This document shows, piece by piece, positions 12,629 to 24,372 of a stretch of 64,000 bases of DNA. Source of the DNA: Epiperipatus broadwayi (Eukaryota > Onychophora > Udeonychophora > Euonychophora > Peripatidae); the NCBI GenBank assembly GCA_028023455.1, contig JAQFVV010012506.1, positions 3,588,714 through 3,652,713 on the forward strand. The letters are read 5' to 3'. Position numbers and translations under genes: made by a program. Numbering within the stretch: position 1 is the first letter of the stretch; each line of letters begins with the position of its first letter. The notes below the pieces were generated by a model. The model was not told the origin of the DNA, searched no databases, and was given only the letters and a program-made list of their open reading frames with translations.

Positions 12629-12712
12629 GTCAATTCTTTTATCAATCCTTTTACCAAATTCTTTTTATCAATTCTTTTTAACAAATTCTTTTATTAATTC
12701 TTTTAATCACTA
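12629..12712. repeat. Short minisatellite, CAATTCTTTTA-type unit
   Basis: Five or so imperfect head-to-tail units of about 15-17 bp, each close to TCAATTCTTTTA with variants ATCC and AAATTC, follow one another. Confidence 0.65.
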
Positions 12713-12823
12713 ATTAAGTATAATCTATTAGTGATTACAAACAGCTGAGCTAGTCGTGGATTTAGGCGCTGGGTTAGTTGCCACTATTCAAAGTGCGTTG
12801 TCTATTCTTTTAGAATAAGCAGC

Positions 12824-12834
12824 TGGCGCCCGTG
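12824..12834 (+). other. Possible primer-binding site (TGGCGCCCGTG)
   Basis: TGGCGCCCG is the sequence complementary to the 3' end of tRNA-Lys used as primer-binding site by many LTR retroelements, and a CA dinucleotide lies two bases upstream, as at an LTR end. Without a recognisable partner LTR this remains a candidate only. If true, the segment 11,850-12,821 would be LTR and the decayed Gypsy at 18,508 could be its internal part. Confidence 0.25.
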
Positions 12835-13569
12835 TTTATACACAAACAAAAAAGTGCTTTGAACTTGGTGTTGAACTCAACAGTCGAGAAGAAATTATGT
12901 CCTGGAAATGTAACATTAGTTATATACTTTATAGCTATCGTTTGGGCATACATACTCTCTGAGTATGTTCTTCTCTGCCTAAGAGGCCGGTGTTTCGAAT
13001 ACACATTCGAATACGGTTCAATATATATATATATAATTGTATAGGATATAAACAGCAGTAAGTAGATTTATTTTGCCTGCTTAAAGTATAAGAGAATTAT
13101 GTTTTTCTAAAGACAAATTTTATTTTATAGCTTGGTAATTATGATTTTAATTTTAAAATATGTCTCCTTATTTGTTGAGTATAAAGTAATTTCAAGTATT
13201 TAATTTAATTTAATTTTCTTGAAATAATGTAAATGAATGTGAAGATTCATCTTTAGTGTATTTTTATTTCAATTAACTATTTTTTTATGATTAAGAAGAT
13301 TCTTGACTCTTATATGTTGAAAAGTGCATATGTATTACAATATATTTGTGTTACATAAATATACATTTTAATCTTAGCATTTGATAGATGAAGTTCAATT
13401 ACAATCACCTATTTAATTTAAAAGAATTGATATCAATTAAGATCCTACTATGTAAGGCATAATTGGATCATATGTATATGTTTTAAATGTTTATGGTGTA
13501 TGCCATATGTATATAATTGTTTATTTAATTTTAACTATTTGTTAATAAATGTTGAATTAATTTAAAACA
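12835..13569. other. AT-rich non-coding stretch
   Basis: The overlapping 64-70-codon frames on both strands at 12810-13044 have no motif. A (TA)n tract lies at 13022-13033. Nothing else is recognised. Confidence 0.4.
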
Positions 13570-14190
13570 AGTAAACTTGTTTGGTTGTCATTCAATTGTA
13601 TAATACAGATTTATTGGTTAATGATATTTGGATATTATACTATTATGAATTGATTATACTACATAAGTCATTACAAGTAGTTACAAAAAGTTTGAAAGTC
13701 CAACCACAGGATGGATAAAAAAGTATAATATCATTTTCTTTGTATTGAATTTAATGTTAGATATTTATGTAGCAATAAATCAATTGATTTGACATTCTTT
13801 AATATTTAATAAGTAATTAGAAGCTTATTATAATTATTTTGTTAGTAACAAATAACAGTTATATTAAGATAGAAATTATATATGAATTGATCCAATGATT
13901 GATAAAGGTACAAATATGATAATTATTGAAGATGAGTAAAGGTAATTGCAATTAGGTGTTCATGTATTTGTATTTTATTTTAAACCATTATTGATTAAGG
14001 TGAACATTATATCAAGTCAGTATACAATCATAAAGATTGTAATCTTATTCAGTTATAAAGTTGGTAATAGTAACATATTTTATTCTGTTATAAGTTAAAG
14101 TGATTTGCTTTAATTATATTTAAAATTTGTTAGTGTGAATCATAAATTTAGATTAAATATTAACTAACTTTTTGCTAGTTACAGTTAAAA
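13570..14190. repeat. Degenerate short-repeat field, left half
   Basis: Related motifs recur at irregular spacing of roughly 70-100 bp: GTAACAAATAACAG (13846), TCAGTTATAAAG (14051), TCTGTTATAAGT (14087), GTTACAGTTAAAAATG (14180), with ATTGGTTAATGATATTTGG (13612) between them. The same motifs reappear at 17,640-18,190, so the field was probably continuous before the insertions at 14,255-17,634. Confidence 0.4.
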
Positions 14191-14254
14191 ATGTGACAGT
14201 TTGACGTCGGCTTTCCGTCATTCAAATCCCATCATTTTTAATGCCTACAGTAAA

Positions 14255-14980
14255 TATTTTACCATCATATGAAAGGTTATAAAAAGTTCCATAAGATGCT
14301 GCCCTCTCTTGAATTATTTTACAAGTAAAAAATCAATAAAACTGGCGGTGAAGGTCTAACAAAGGAAAAAGGCTGTCTTTTCTTGAATCTGATTGGCTGT
14401 TAAATTTCGACAACAAAGAAAATAGTTGTCAATAACTAAATTTCTTTTCTTTCATTTCGAAAATGATAAACGAATGTTTTAGACCATTTTAAAAGTATTT
14501 TTTGACAAATTATAAATTATTTTGATAAAATATGCTAAAAATAAAATTATTTTAGAAAAATAGTTAAGACTTTAGCAAAAATTATTTACTTTCCCACAAC
14601 ATAAAATTGGGAAAGAAATCACTGACGTCAGCAAAACTTTTTGGTTGGTGAGTAACGTTCGTTTCAGATTTGCCATTATCGAATATTTTTATAATTATAA
14701 ATAAAAATTTATTTTTGAAAAAACTTTTGTTCACTTTCATAACCTAACAAATTATTAATATACTTTTTACAAACGAAACTAAAGTGAATATAATATTAAA
14801 AGATGAATATATTTTGACGCTTGAGTTTGTGAATTGATGCTTGGGTTTGTGAATTGACCAATTAAAAGTTTAGACTTTTACCTCACTTGGCCAATAAAAT
14901 AATCAGCAAAAAAGAGGTTAAATTATAATATTAATATTTGATTATAATGAATCTAACAACCTTTCACATGCTTTTACAGT
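14255..14980 (-). repeat. Dispersed repeat family B, copy 2, with short inverted ends
   Basis: This is the inverted homologue of 3572-4258. Its left end carries CATATGAAAGGTTAT (14266) and its right end the near-complement AACAACCTTTCACATG (14955), giving terminal inverted repeats of about 15-20 bp. No coding frame is present. The structure fits a non-autonomous DNA transposon of about 700 bp. Confidence 0.6.
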
Positions 14981-15310
14981 TATAGACTAACGTTTCAATA
15001 ACTTAGTTTTATTAAACTGAAGAATAAGTGAATATAATGTGTCAATTGTGTTTGAATAATCATCAAAGAGGAATTGTATCATTTATTTTATATATTGATG
15101 TGAATGGGTATTATAAATTTTAATGTTATCTAATAAGATTTTATTTTATAGTATTTTAAGTTGGTACTAAAGAGATATATTAGATTAATTGGTTTTGTAT
15201 TATTATTGAGTATTTAGTCTTATTCTAATTGACCTAATTAATAAGAGCATATTGGTATTAGTGGGGTAGCATTGCTAAGTTAGCATTATTTTTTATTTTA
15301 TTTAGTTATA
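14981..15310. other. AT-rich non-coding stretch between two insertions
   Basis: Nothing recognised between the family B element and the 3' end of the RTE element. Confidence 0.4.
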
Positions 15311-17634
15311 ATTCATCATCATCATCATCATTATCAACCATTATCAATCCACTGCAGGATGAAGGTCTCTCCAAGTTTAATCCATCTTCTCCGATCTTTA
15401 GCTTCTCTTCTCCACATCACCCCTACACATTTTCTTATTTCATCCATCCATCTTACATGTGGTCTCCTTCTGGGTCTTTTACAATCTCTTGGAATCCAGT
15501 TTAAAATTTCAATTGTCCATCTATTATCATCTCTTCTAGCAATATGTCCAGCCCAACTCCACTTCAATCTTTTAATTTTTTCAATAAGGTCAGTAACACC
15601 TGTTTGTTCTCTTACCCATACATTGCGTTTTCGATCTCTTCTTGTTACTCCCAACATACATCTCTCCATACTTCTTTGGGTGGTCTGAAGTCTCTGTATT
15701 GATCTTCTATTAAGTGTCCAAGTCTCAGATCCATAAGTAAGAACTGGTAAAACACATTTGTTAAAAACCTTTCTTTTCAAACACATAGGCATATTTCCTT
15801 TTAATATCAAGTTATTTCTACCAAAAGCACTCCAACCAAGTTTAATTCTATGATTAATTTCCTCTATTATGTTTCCATCTGTATTAATAATCTGACCAAG
15901 GTATTTGTAACTCTTAACTTCTTCTAATTCATCATAATCAATCTTTATTTTCATATTTTGAGCAAATCGATTAAACATTACTTTAGTCTTTTTAACATTT
16001 ATCTTTAGTCCTACTTTCCTACTTTCATCTGATAACTTCTGCAACATTTCCTGCAGCTCGGAAGCATTATTTGCAAAAACAACTACATTATCTGCGAAAT
16101 CTAAATGACTTAAATAATCTCCATTTACTTTCACTCCCTTAGTTTCCCATTTTAATCCACAAAATACTTCTTGCAGCACTGCTGTAAAAAGTTTTGGAGA
16201 TATGGAGTCACCTTGTCTTACACCTTTCTCAATGTTGACTTTCCCAATATCATTTTGTAATCTAATTGTTGCTGTTGCATTTTTATAAATATTCTTTAAA
16301 ATTTGACAATATCCTGGATCTATACCTTGATGATCCAATGCTTTAATCACTGAAGAAATGTTTATAGAATCAAATGCCTTTTCATAATCTACAAATCCAA
16401 AACATAATGACAACTCATATTCATTTGTCCTTTCTATAACTTCTCTCAATACTTGAATATGATCTACTGTACTAAAACCACTTTTAAATCCAGCTTGTTC
16501 TCTTGGTTGGTGAAAATCCAAGGTTCTCTGTAGACGAGTTGTAATTATCTTGGTAAAAATTTTATATAAAACTGATAAAAGGCTGATAGGTCTGTAATTT
16601 CTAATATCTTCTTTATCACCTTTTTTAGATATTAATATTATTACTGCATTCTTCCAATCATCCGGTACATCTTTATCATTTAGACATTTGGTATATAACT
16701 TTGCTAATATTTTTTCTGTTTCTTCACCTGCTTCTTTTAATATATCAATTATAATTCCATCATTACCTGGAGCCTTTCCTTTTTCATACATTTAATTGCA
16801 TTTCTCACTTCTTCATTTAAAATTCTGGGCAATTCGGAAGATGTAATAGATATAGGAGGTACTTGTTCTTTATTACTATATAATTCTTGATAAAAATCTT
16901 CTACCAATTTCATAATGTCATCCCTCTTTTTAGTAATAATTCCATCTTTTTTCCTTATTGCAGATATAAATTTCCTACCAATACCAAAATGTTGTTTTAC
17001 ATTCTTAAGACTTTTATTTTCTTCTACAGCTTTTCTTGCTAGTTCACAGTTATACTTTCTTATATCATTTTCAACTCTTTTCCGCACCATTTTACAAAAT
17101 TCGAGATATTCAATTCTTTTTAATGCATCATTCTTGCATATCTTCATATTCCTTCTTTTCTTCATAAGTTCTCTAGTCTCAGTAGAAATTTTATTAGTCA
17201 ATTGCTGCTTTTTTCTACCAGCTAATCTTTGTTGCAGTTTTTAAAAGTGTATCAGTTATTTTCATATTAATTTCATTCAAATCTGAATCATGTTCAAAAT
17301 CTACTAATACTTGAAACCGATTTGTAAGTTCTAATTTAAATTCATTAGAATGTTTCTGAAGATTAGGAATATCAACTGTAAATATAGTTTTTCTTAATAA
17401 TTTTTGTCTCTCTAGTTTTACATTAACATGTATCTTACCCCTTACTAATCGATGATCACTTCCTGTGTTAAATTTATTAAGAACATTACAATCTTGAAAT
17501 ATGTATTTCCTGTTAGTCAAAATATAATCCAATTCTGCTGTACCTTCATTTGGATGCTTCCATGTCCATTTCCTTCTAACATTTTTCTCAAAAAAAGAAT
17601 TCATAATATAATTAGAAATCATTAAGTGAGTCAT
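15311..17634 (-). mobile_element. 5'-truncated RTE-type (BovB-like) LINE
   Basis: On the minus strand the element runs from part-way through the endonuclease to a (TGATGA)n tail at 15311-15330, immediately behind the last codon. That tail and the single EN-RT polyprotein identify the RTE clade. The start at 17634 lies inside the endonuclease domain, so this copy is 5' truncated, as usual for target-primed insertions. It lies within a degenerate short-repeat field. Two relatives in the window are more decayed (42,165-45,390 minus; 57,960-60,250 plus). Confidence 0.9.
15334..17634 (-). pseudogene. RTE polyprotein: endonuclease C-terminus plus reverse transcriptase, frameshifted
   Basis: Three reading-frame segments join end to end. 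17634-17215 carries the endonuclease C-terminus with the SDHRLVRGKI motif; 17201-16749 is the linker to the RT; 16791-15334 holds the RT core (GNDGIIIDIL, NYRPISLLSVLYKIF, FVDYEKAFDSI, GVRQGDSISPKLF) and the C-terminal domain ending QWIDNG. Breaks lie near 17,215-17,230 (followed by a TAG) and near 16,760-16,790. The catalytic F-x-D-D motif reads FADN at about 16,085-16,100, so one metal-binding aspartate is lost. The family copies DNA by target-primed reverse transcription; this copy cannot. Short matching frames on the plus strand are antisense shadows. Confidence 0.9.
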
Positions 17635-17639
17635 GTATT

Positions 17640-18190
17640 TGTTTAGATATTATAAATATTTTAGATTTGTAAAGCATATTAAATTATTATTTCATTCATC
17701 CATGAATCATTTCATTTAAATATAAATATAAACAATGTTTAACTTTTATTATAAGTTTGTATTATTATAGTGTTTTGACTCATAAAGAATATTAAAGTTT
17801 ATCTGTCTAATTCCTTGTCATTATTTTTCATTCTGTTATAAGTGGTTTACATAATTGGCATGGATTGTTGATTATAAGATAATGATATTTGGTTTTATTG
17901 TTTTATCTTTAATCTATTACAAATAACGCTCATATTTTAGGATAGCTTGAAATAATGACTTTATTTGTTTTCTATCCATTCTAAATGCTGTCTGAATCTA
18001 TGAGGTTACAACAAAGAATTATCATCATTCTTTTATTGACTTAAGTGTTAGATTATTATTCATTGATTGATATTTACTCTAGTTTAGTTTATCATTTTCA
18101 TTTGTTACAAATGATATAATTCATGGGGCATTATTAAACCAAGATCATTTTTTCATGACCCACTTATTTGTTCAGTTACAAATGGCACAA
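17640..18190. repeat. Degenerate short-repeat field, right half
   Basis: Motifs TCTGTTATAAGTGGTTTACA (17833), CTATTACAAATAACGC (17917), GAGGTTACAACAAAG (18002), TTGTTACAAATGATAT (18102) and CAGTTACAAATGGCAC (18173) recur every 70-100 bp, matching those at 13,570-14,190. The units are too diverged to give a clean period. The field ends shortly before the Gypsy gag region. Confidence 0.45.
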
Positions 18191-18507
18191 TCAACTTGGA
18201 TTCGATCAAAGACCAAAATCAGAGAAGTCAGAGTCTCATACATATTTGTAGAGGAATATAAAATTATCTCTTGTATACAGTAATAATATTTTATAGGTAG
18301 TCATAATTTATTTTAAAAATTTTAAAAGAATTTATTTGGATAGTAAATGAAGAAATATTTTGTATGCTTAAAAAAAAAAGGATTTCATTAACTGGAAGGT
18401 TGAATTAACAAATATTTTATATCAAATAGTAAAATAATTTAAAGTATTTTTATAATTTGTTTTGATTAAAGAGAGGATATTATTTTTGCTCTAAAAAATA
18501 AACAAAC

Positions 18508-20220
18508 ATGGAAACCAATAGTGCTGAAACACTAGCAGGACCTGAAAGTGGTATTCAGGAAATATTGAGAAAACTGATGGAAGAGATAAAGATTCAAAGT
18601 AGAGAAATGAATAATAGATTTGAGATTCAAAGTAGAGAAAATAAAGCATTAATAGAAAATATAAATATAGAAATAAAGAACTAAGAAAAGAATTGAATAG
18701 TAAATTTGAGGTCCAAAGTAAAGAATTAAAAAGATATCAGAGAATTGAAGATAAAGTCAGCGCATATAATTTGAAGATTTCAAATACAATCTGGATGTTA
18801 AATTAAGGGAATCTGGTGATAAATGTGACAGAAGTTTTAATAAATTGAGAGACCAATTGGATAAGTTACAAAAAAAGATTAGAAGTCAGATTTGAAAATT
18901 TAAGTAGTTAAAATAAACATGTAAGGTTGGGCATAAAGAATTGGAGAAGAAATATATGAAAATTGAGAAAGGATATAAAAATGATTAGGAAGCATCAAAA
19001 TTAGAAGTAAATAATATTAAACTAGAATTGAAAGATATACAGAATCACATGAAAGTAGAATATAAATAAATATTTAAAAAGCATAATAAGACTGATAATG
19101 AAATAAAGAAATTGGAAAGGGTGTACAAGGAGACGCAAGGTGATTTATAGGGTATGCAAGAAAAATTAAGCAGTAGCAAGTGAGACCAGAAGAGTTATAT
19201 GCAGAAGAGTTATAGTAAAATGGAAGACAATATTAAGTTTCTAGAACAAGAGATACATAGATGTTTTGAGGAGCAAGAGATTAGTATGAATAATAAGATA
19301 TCTATAATGTTAGAAGATAAGATGTTAGGGATGAAGTATCCTTGTCAAATATATGGATGATCATATAGACATGCATGTTCAGATGATAAGCTCCTAAGTA
19401 ATGTTGATTATAATATATTGTCATTCTGCAGTAAAGAAAATAGTAAGCATATTTGTAGTTCATGGAAAATTGAAGATGAAAGAGTGTATAACAACATAAC
19501 TAGATTTATACAGTTTAATTCTATGGAATTCTCATCATATTCCCCTTTTAAAACTTTACATTTAAATATTCTATGGGATTCATCATTATTTCCTTTTAAA
19601 AGAGCTGTTCTCATTGAGTCATTTATGTGAGATTGAGAAACTATCTATAGCAAACCTCATAAGTTAATCTGCCAAATATTTGTAGAAATCTTTCTTTAAC
19701 AAACTAGAAATATTTGGGGATTTTAAATACATCCTATTGAATTGTTTTTGGGGGGTAAGATAAGCAGGGCAACATAAAGTGTCAGATTAGTCAGGACAAG
19801 TATAGTTCTAATATAGGAAAATATACTCAATTCTTTTGAATGTAGATGGTGAAATTAAAAATGGTGACCCCATTTCCATTATCAGAAAACCAAATAATTC
19901 AGATTGTCAGGAGAAACTTGCCAAGGACATTGAGCAAACTTTAATTTCTGCTGACAGACATACTATCGAAGTATCCAAAATACTCAGATTGTTCGAGGCA
20001 AACAAAATACTTGTAGAAAGTAATCATAAGTATAATAAGAATAGTCATGCATATAATGTTTTCCCTTTTATATTTGGTAGAAGTAAAAAATTAAAGACAA
20101 TAGAGTGAATAGATTTTATGTGAATAAGAACCATAAGGTTCTTTCATATGTAAATAGCAGTAAGAATAATCATAAAAATTATGATAAAGTGGAAAAGAGT
20201 ATGTGTGCAGCATGAAGTTA
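18508..20220 (+). pseudogene. Gag remnant with coiled-coil N-terminus
   Basis: From the ATG at 18508 about 58 codons are open (METNSAETLAGPESGIQEIL, then glutamate/lysine-rich heptads) before a stop near 18,683. Repeated IQSRE-type units and Lys/Glu-rich frames continue, broken, to about 19,330, indicating a long coiled coil. A 90-codon piece at 19836-20108 (starting NVDGEIKNGDPISI) is the last open part. Position before the protease supports gag; no zinc knuckle was found. Confidence 0.5.
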
Positions 20221-20429
20221 TCCTGTTGGCATATCACAGATTACACTTGTGAAATTTCTTGGTGCTAGGCCTAAAACTAGTTATTTTAATTAAAATAAGC
20301 CTCCTTGGAACATTCTTCACTGTAGAAACCTAGTAGCATCATAAATTTGGGGAGCAACAATATTAATTATTTAATCTCATTGAAATTTTGAAACTGAATA
20401 TGATGATTATGATAGGCAATAGAAGATTA

Positions 20430-23325
20430 CATAGATAACATTTGTCCAGAAATTAATATCATTAATCAGTGTACATTAATGAAGGCTTTATTGGATTCAG
20501 GAAGCCAAATTTTCATTATATTGGAAAGATTATATGCTAAACTTACTGAAGTAGACTTAGGAATCCCCATGCTACTGTTGATGCAAACTCAAGTTACTAT
20601 GTCCATTTGTCATAAGGTAATAGTTTGCTCAACAGATGTGGCTAAGTGTTAGGATTAGTTCAATAACCATAAAGGAAATATTTTTGATCATGTCTGGACT
20701 TATTCATGAGGTTATAATAGGATCTGATTTCATGAATGAGTTTGGATGTATTATTGATTACATTAATCAAGAATTGATTTTAAAAGGAGAAAGATATAAG
20801 TTTAATAGGGAGGTACCCTGGTCAAAATTTTAATTCATTAGCCATCCAAAATAACTCTACAGTATTAGATTTATATGAATCTACTGAGTTGGATGACAAC
20901 TTTAAGGAAATCTTTTTCCAGTTACTCAGTAAATATAATAATGTATTTTCTAAGAAAGCTGGTATGATAAATGGATATGTATATAGGATATGCATGAAGA
21001 ACTATAATCCTTTTCAATGTAAAAACTATTCTATCTCTCACAAGTACAAAACTGAGGTCAGAAGCAAATCAATCAAATGGTTAAGTTGAAAATTATCAGA
21101 AAATGCCCCTCAGCATATAATAGTCCATTGGTGGTCATTCATAAAAAGGATGGATCCATACATATTTGCTTAGATCCAAGATTCTTGAATCAATTAATGA
21201 TTTCAGAATATGATGTTCCTTTTATTATGTAAGAATTATTTATTAGATTTAAGGACAAATGGGTTTTTTTCTACAGTTCACTTAACAGCTAGTTATTGGG
21301 AGGTATATTTGCATGATGATAATTGGAAGTACACTATATTTAAATATGAAGGTTACTTGTATGTTTTGAAAGAATGCCTTTTGGACTTGTAAACAGTAGA
21401 GCTGGTCTCCTTAGACACTTGGATAATGTATTATCTGATGAAGTCAAGGGCATTATAACCAAATATGTGGATGATGTTGTAATTGCTTCAAAGAACATCT
21501 TGGAGCATTTTTATCATCTAAATATATTTTTAAGAGAATGTGAAGAAAAACATATCAAGATAAATTTAAAAAAGAGTAAAATAGCTGTTAAGGAGATAGG
21601 TTTTCTGGGACATATTGTAGGATCTGATGGGATAAAACTGCATCCTGATAAAAATTAAATCCAGAAATTTTCTTGCTCTAAAAAATAAAAAGCAATTACA
21701 TTCTTGCCTTGGTATATTTACAATTTTTACCATAGGTTCTATGATAATTTTGCTTACGACATCATTTATTTATCAAAATTATTAAGGAAAGATGAGAAAT
21801 GGAAACAAATTGAAAACCATTCTATTGAATTTGAAAAGATAAATCATTTTTTTAAAATAATGTAATCTTATCCTAATTTCCAAGAAATATTTTTATGTGC
21901 AAATTGTCAATAGTGGGTATGATCTTGGATTTGTTTTATTTCAGTTGGACTATGAAAAGAAGCTCTGTGTTTTATATTTCTTGAGCAGATTGTCATAGGG
22001 TGAGGAGTTGCACTATACCATCACCGAACAAAAGCAGCTTTGGCTGTCATATGGGCTTTTCAGAAGTTCTGATAATATCTGTTTGGATCTGAAATAATAG
22101 TTATTACAGATCACAAGAGTTTAAAGTTTATCTCTTAGAATTATTTGAATAATGAAAGGCTAGTTAGATGGAGTTTATTCCTTCAGTAATTTAATTATGG
22201 GATACAGTTTTGTAAAGGAAAAGATAATATTGTAGCAGATATTCTAAGTAGGAATCCTGTTATAATTCACTGATATTTCTCTCTGAGAGTTGATTATTCA
22301 GTTAAAATGATTTAAAAAATTTATCAGCTGTACAATTGTAAGATTCAAAATTTAATGCCATCATTCAATATTTGACTGAGAAGATAGAATCTGTAAGTAT
22401 TAAAAGAATGATTAAAAGTAAAGTGATACTAAGGTATAGATTAATTCAAAATTTGTTACATTATAAAGTTAGAATAGACTATGAACAATCGTGGAGGATA
22501 GTGGTAGCATTGTATATTAGAAATTGGCTAATTTATTGTGTGCATTGTCTTTGTGGATACTGTGGTTCCAGAAAAGTAGAATATATAATGAGCAGACTAT
22601 TCTACTGGCCTAGACTATATGCCTCCTTAAGTGAAAAGATTCAAATATTGTGAGATCTATTTATGATCAAAATTCGCAAGCAAATCATACACTAGGACAT
22701 TATGGCAATTTTACTTAGTCACCCCAATCATCCTTTAACCATATATTTCTATGGAACTTTATTTACCATTTAAGAAGTTTATTTTGGTCATTTACAATGT
22801 TTTTCCTAAACTTGTGAAGGTGTATCCAGTGATTTAAATCAGTGCTAGAAATGTAATTAGATGTTTACAGGAATTGCAGTTTGAAATGATAGGGAGGCTT
22901 AGGCCTATTTTGACAGATCATGTTACATCATTCCTATCTAAGGAGTAAAAAGGTTGGATTGAACAACAGAATATAAAATATACTTTGTGTTCAATTAGGA
23001 ACCGACACTCTAACCCATGTGAGTTATGCCTGAATTGGGTAGATTGTTTAGGGTATACATATAACTGGATAAATAAGTTGAACAAAGTGATACATTACAT
23101 TAATATAACCCAAAACAAGTCAACTAAATTTACCCCAATATATCTGCACTTCGAATATAGGGAGCCTCTATTAATTAAGACTCCATTACCTACTGTATCT
23201 GAAGAAGAGATAAGTTATGATAGTGATTTATCAAAAGCTAGTGAAAGTTTAAGAGAAATGGGACAGAAAAGAATTGACCAAGCTCATATATTTAAAATAG
23301 ATTTTGTGTTTGTAAAGATTTCTTA
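20430..23325 (+). pseudogene. Pol remnant: protease, RT, RNase H and integrase
   Basis: Recognisable pieces, in order: protease ALLDSGSQ (about 20,485) and EVIIGSDFMNEFG (20,708); RT with SPLVVIHKKDGSIHICLDPR (21,120-21,180), MPFGLVNS (21,374), YVDD (21,464-21,475) and GFLGHIVGSDGIKLHP; RNase H ITDHKSLKF (about 22,100) and KGKDNIVADILSRNP (about 22,216); integrase zinc region ending in MSRLFYWPRLYASL (about 22,590) and core ILTDHVTSFLSKE (22,910) with SIRNRHSNPCE. Stops and frameshifts are numerous, with the longest open pieces 60-113 codons. The TDH and SNPxE integrase signatures resemble Gypsy lineages common in insects and other invertebrates. It encodes no functional product. Confidence 0.85.
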
Positions 23326-23400
23326 AGTCAGTGACCTATATATGAAGGATCATTCCAAATAAAGAGAAAAGTTGGGGAGAATGCATTTCTCTTAGAAACC

Positions 23401-24065
23401 TCTGGTGAAAAAAATATTTCAATACCCAGAGTTCAAAGCCAATAGGACCATGGGCAATAGACATGACTATTTAAAAAAAAGGAAAAATTTTTAAGAGTAT
23501 AATTTACTTTATTATGTATAATGAATGTTGCTTTAGAGTTTGAACTTGAACCTTATATTATTTGATGAGAAAAGATGTGAGATCTTTGTAATTTGGATAT
23601 GATTAAAATATAATCTGCTGAATAAAAGGCATTTATGAAATAGTAGTATATTAGTATTATTTTTTATTGTGAAATACTTGGTACCAGAATTAAATAATTA
23701 ATGATAAAAATGTAGTATTATAGAATATAAATAGCATGGGATATAGTAAGAAAAGGAAATGATTTCTTAAATATTTATGTTCATAGCTCCTTATGTATTA
23801 TTTTGAAGTGTTATGTAACTCTAAAAATAGGAGTATTTTGAAATTTCTTAAAGAAGTGAGATATATGGATGCTTGTGTAATAGTGCAAATATGATAAATG
23901 ATGAAGATTTATGACTATTAGGTGTTAGTAATAGTTGATCTTAAATAATTTTTAGTAGGAGTACTGAATAATTTGTTTTATGAATAAAACCTCTGGAACA
24001 TAAGTTATCTTCAAAGTTAAATAATGGAGGTAAATTAAAATTTTACAACCATTTAGTTTCACTTC
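23401..24065. other. AT-rich non-coding stretch
   Basis: This could include the 3' LTR of the decayed Gypsy, but no terminal TG...CA pair or second copy was found. Confidence 0.4.
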
Positions 24066-24372
24066 TAAGGTAGACTTCTCAAGTGCAAAGGAACATGAAC
24101 AGAAGACAAATATATACTAAATAAATTTCCCATACTTCTTAATTACATTACAATTACCTTTAATATTAAAAGAACTGTAAAATAAGCTAATAAATTCAGA
24201 GAAAAAATTCTAATAAATAGAGATTCTTTAAGTCTTTATTATTAAAATTTTATTATACTGTAGCTATTAAATTATCTTGATATTAAAAGTAATTATAATG
24301 TAATTGAGAAGTATGGAAAATTTACTTAGTATATAGCTCTTTTTCACTTGAGAAATCTGCCTTGGCAATGGA
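24066..24372. repeat. About 305-bp foldback element (family D)
   Basis: Two arms of roughly 105 bp are inverted copies: CTAAATAAATTTCCCATACT (24,117) and TTAATTACATTACAATTACC (24,139) pair with GTAATTGAGAAGTATGG and its extension near 24,290-24,330; the outer AAGGTAGACTTCTCAAGTG pairs with CACTTGAGAAATCTGCCTTG. No coding sequence lies inside. Confidence 0.75.

Larger units (their letters stand above)
18508..23400 (+). mobile_element. Heavily decayed Ty3/Gypsy retrotransposon
   Basis: Gag-like, protease, reverse transcriptase, RNase H and integrase remnants follow each other in the Gypsy order on the plus strand. A purine-rich stretch AGTTGGGGAGAATG near 23,367 may be the polypurine tract. 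I could not find a matching pair of LTRs; the sequences before 18,508 and after 23,380 do not align by eye. The element is much older than the Gypsy at 46,985. Confidence 0.75.

Noticed and set aside
12810-13044. Overlapping 64- and 70-codon frames on opposite strands
   Set aside because: No motif or codon bias; both overlap fully and are likely chance.
15359-15688. 109-codon plus-strand frame at the RTE 3' end
   Set aside because: It is antisense to the RTE C-terminal domain and carries no motif.
23367-23400. 3' LTR start of the decayed Gypsy right after AGTTGGGGAGAATG
   Set aside because: No matching sequence was found upstream of the gag region, so an LTR cannot be supported.
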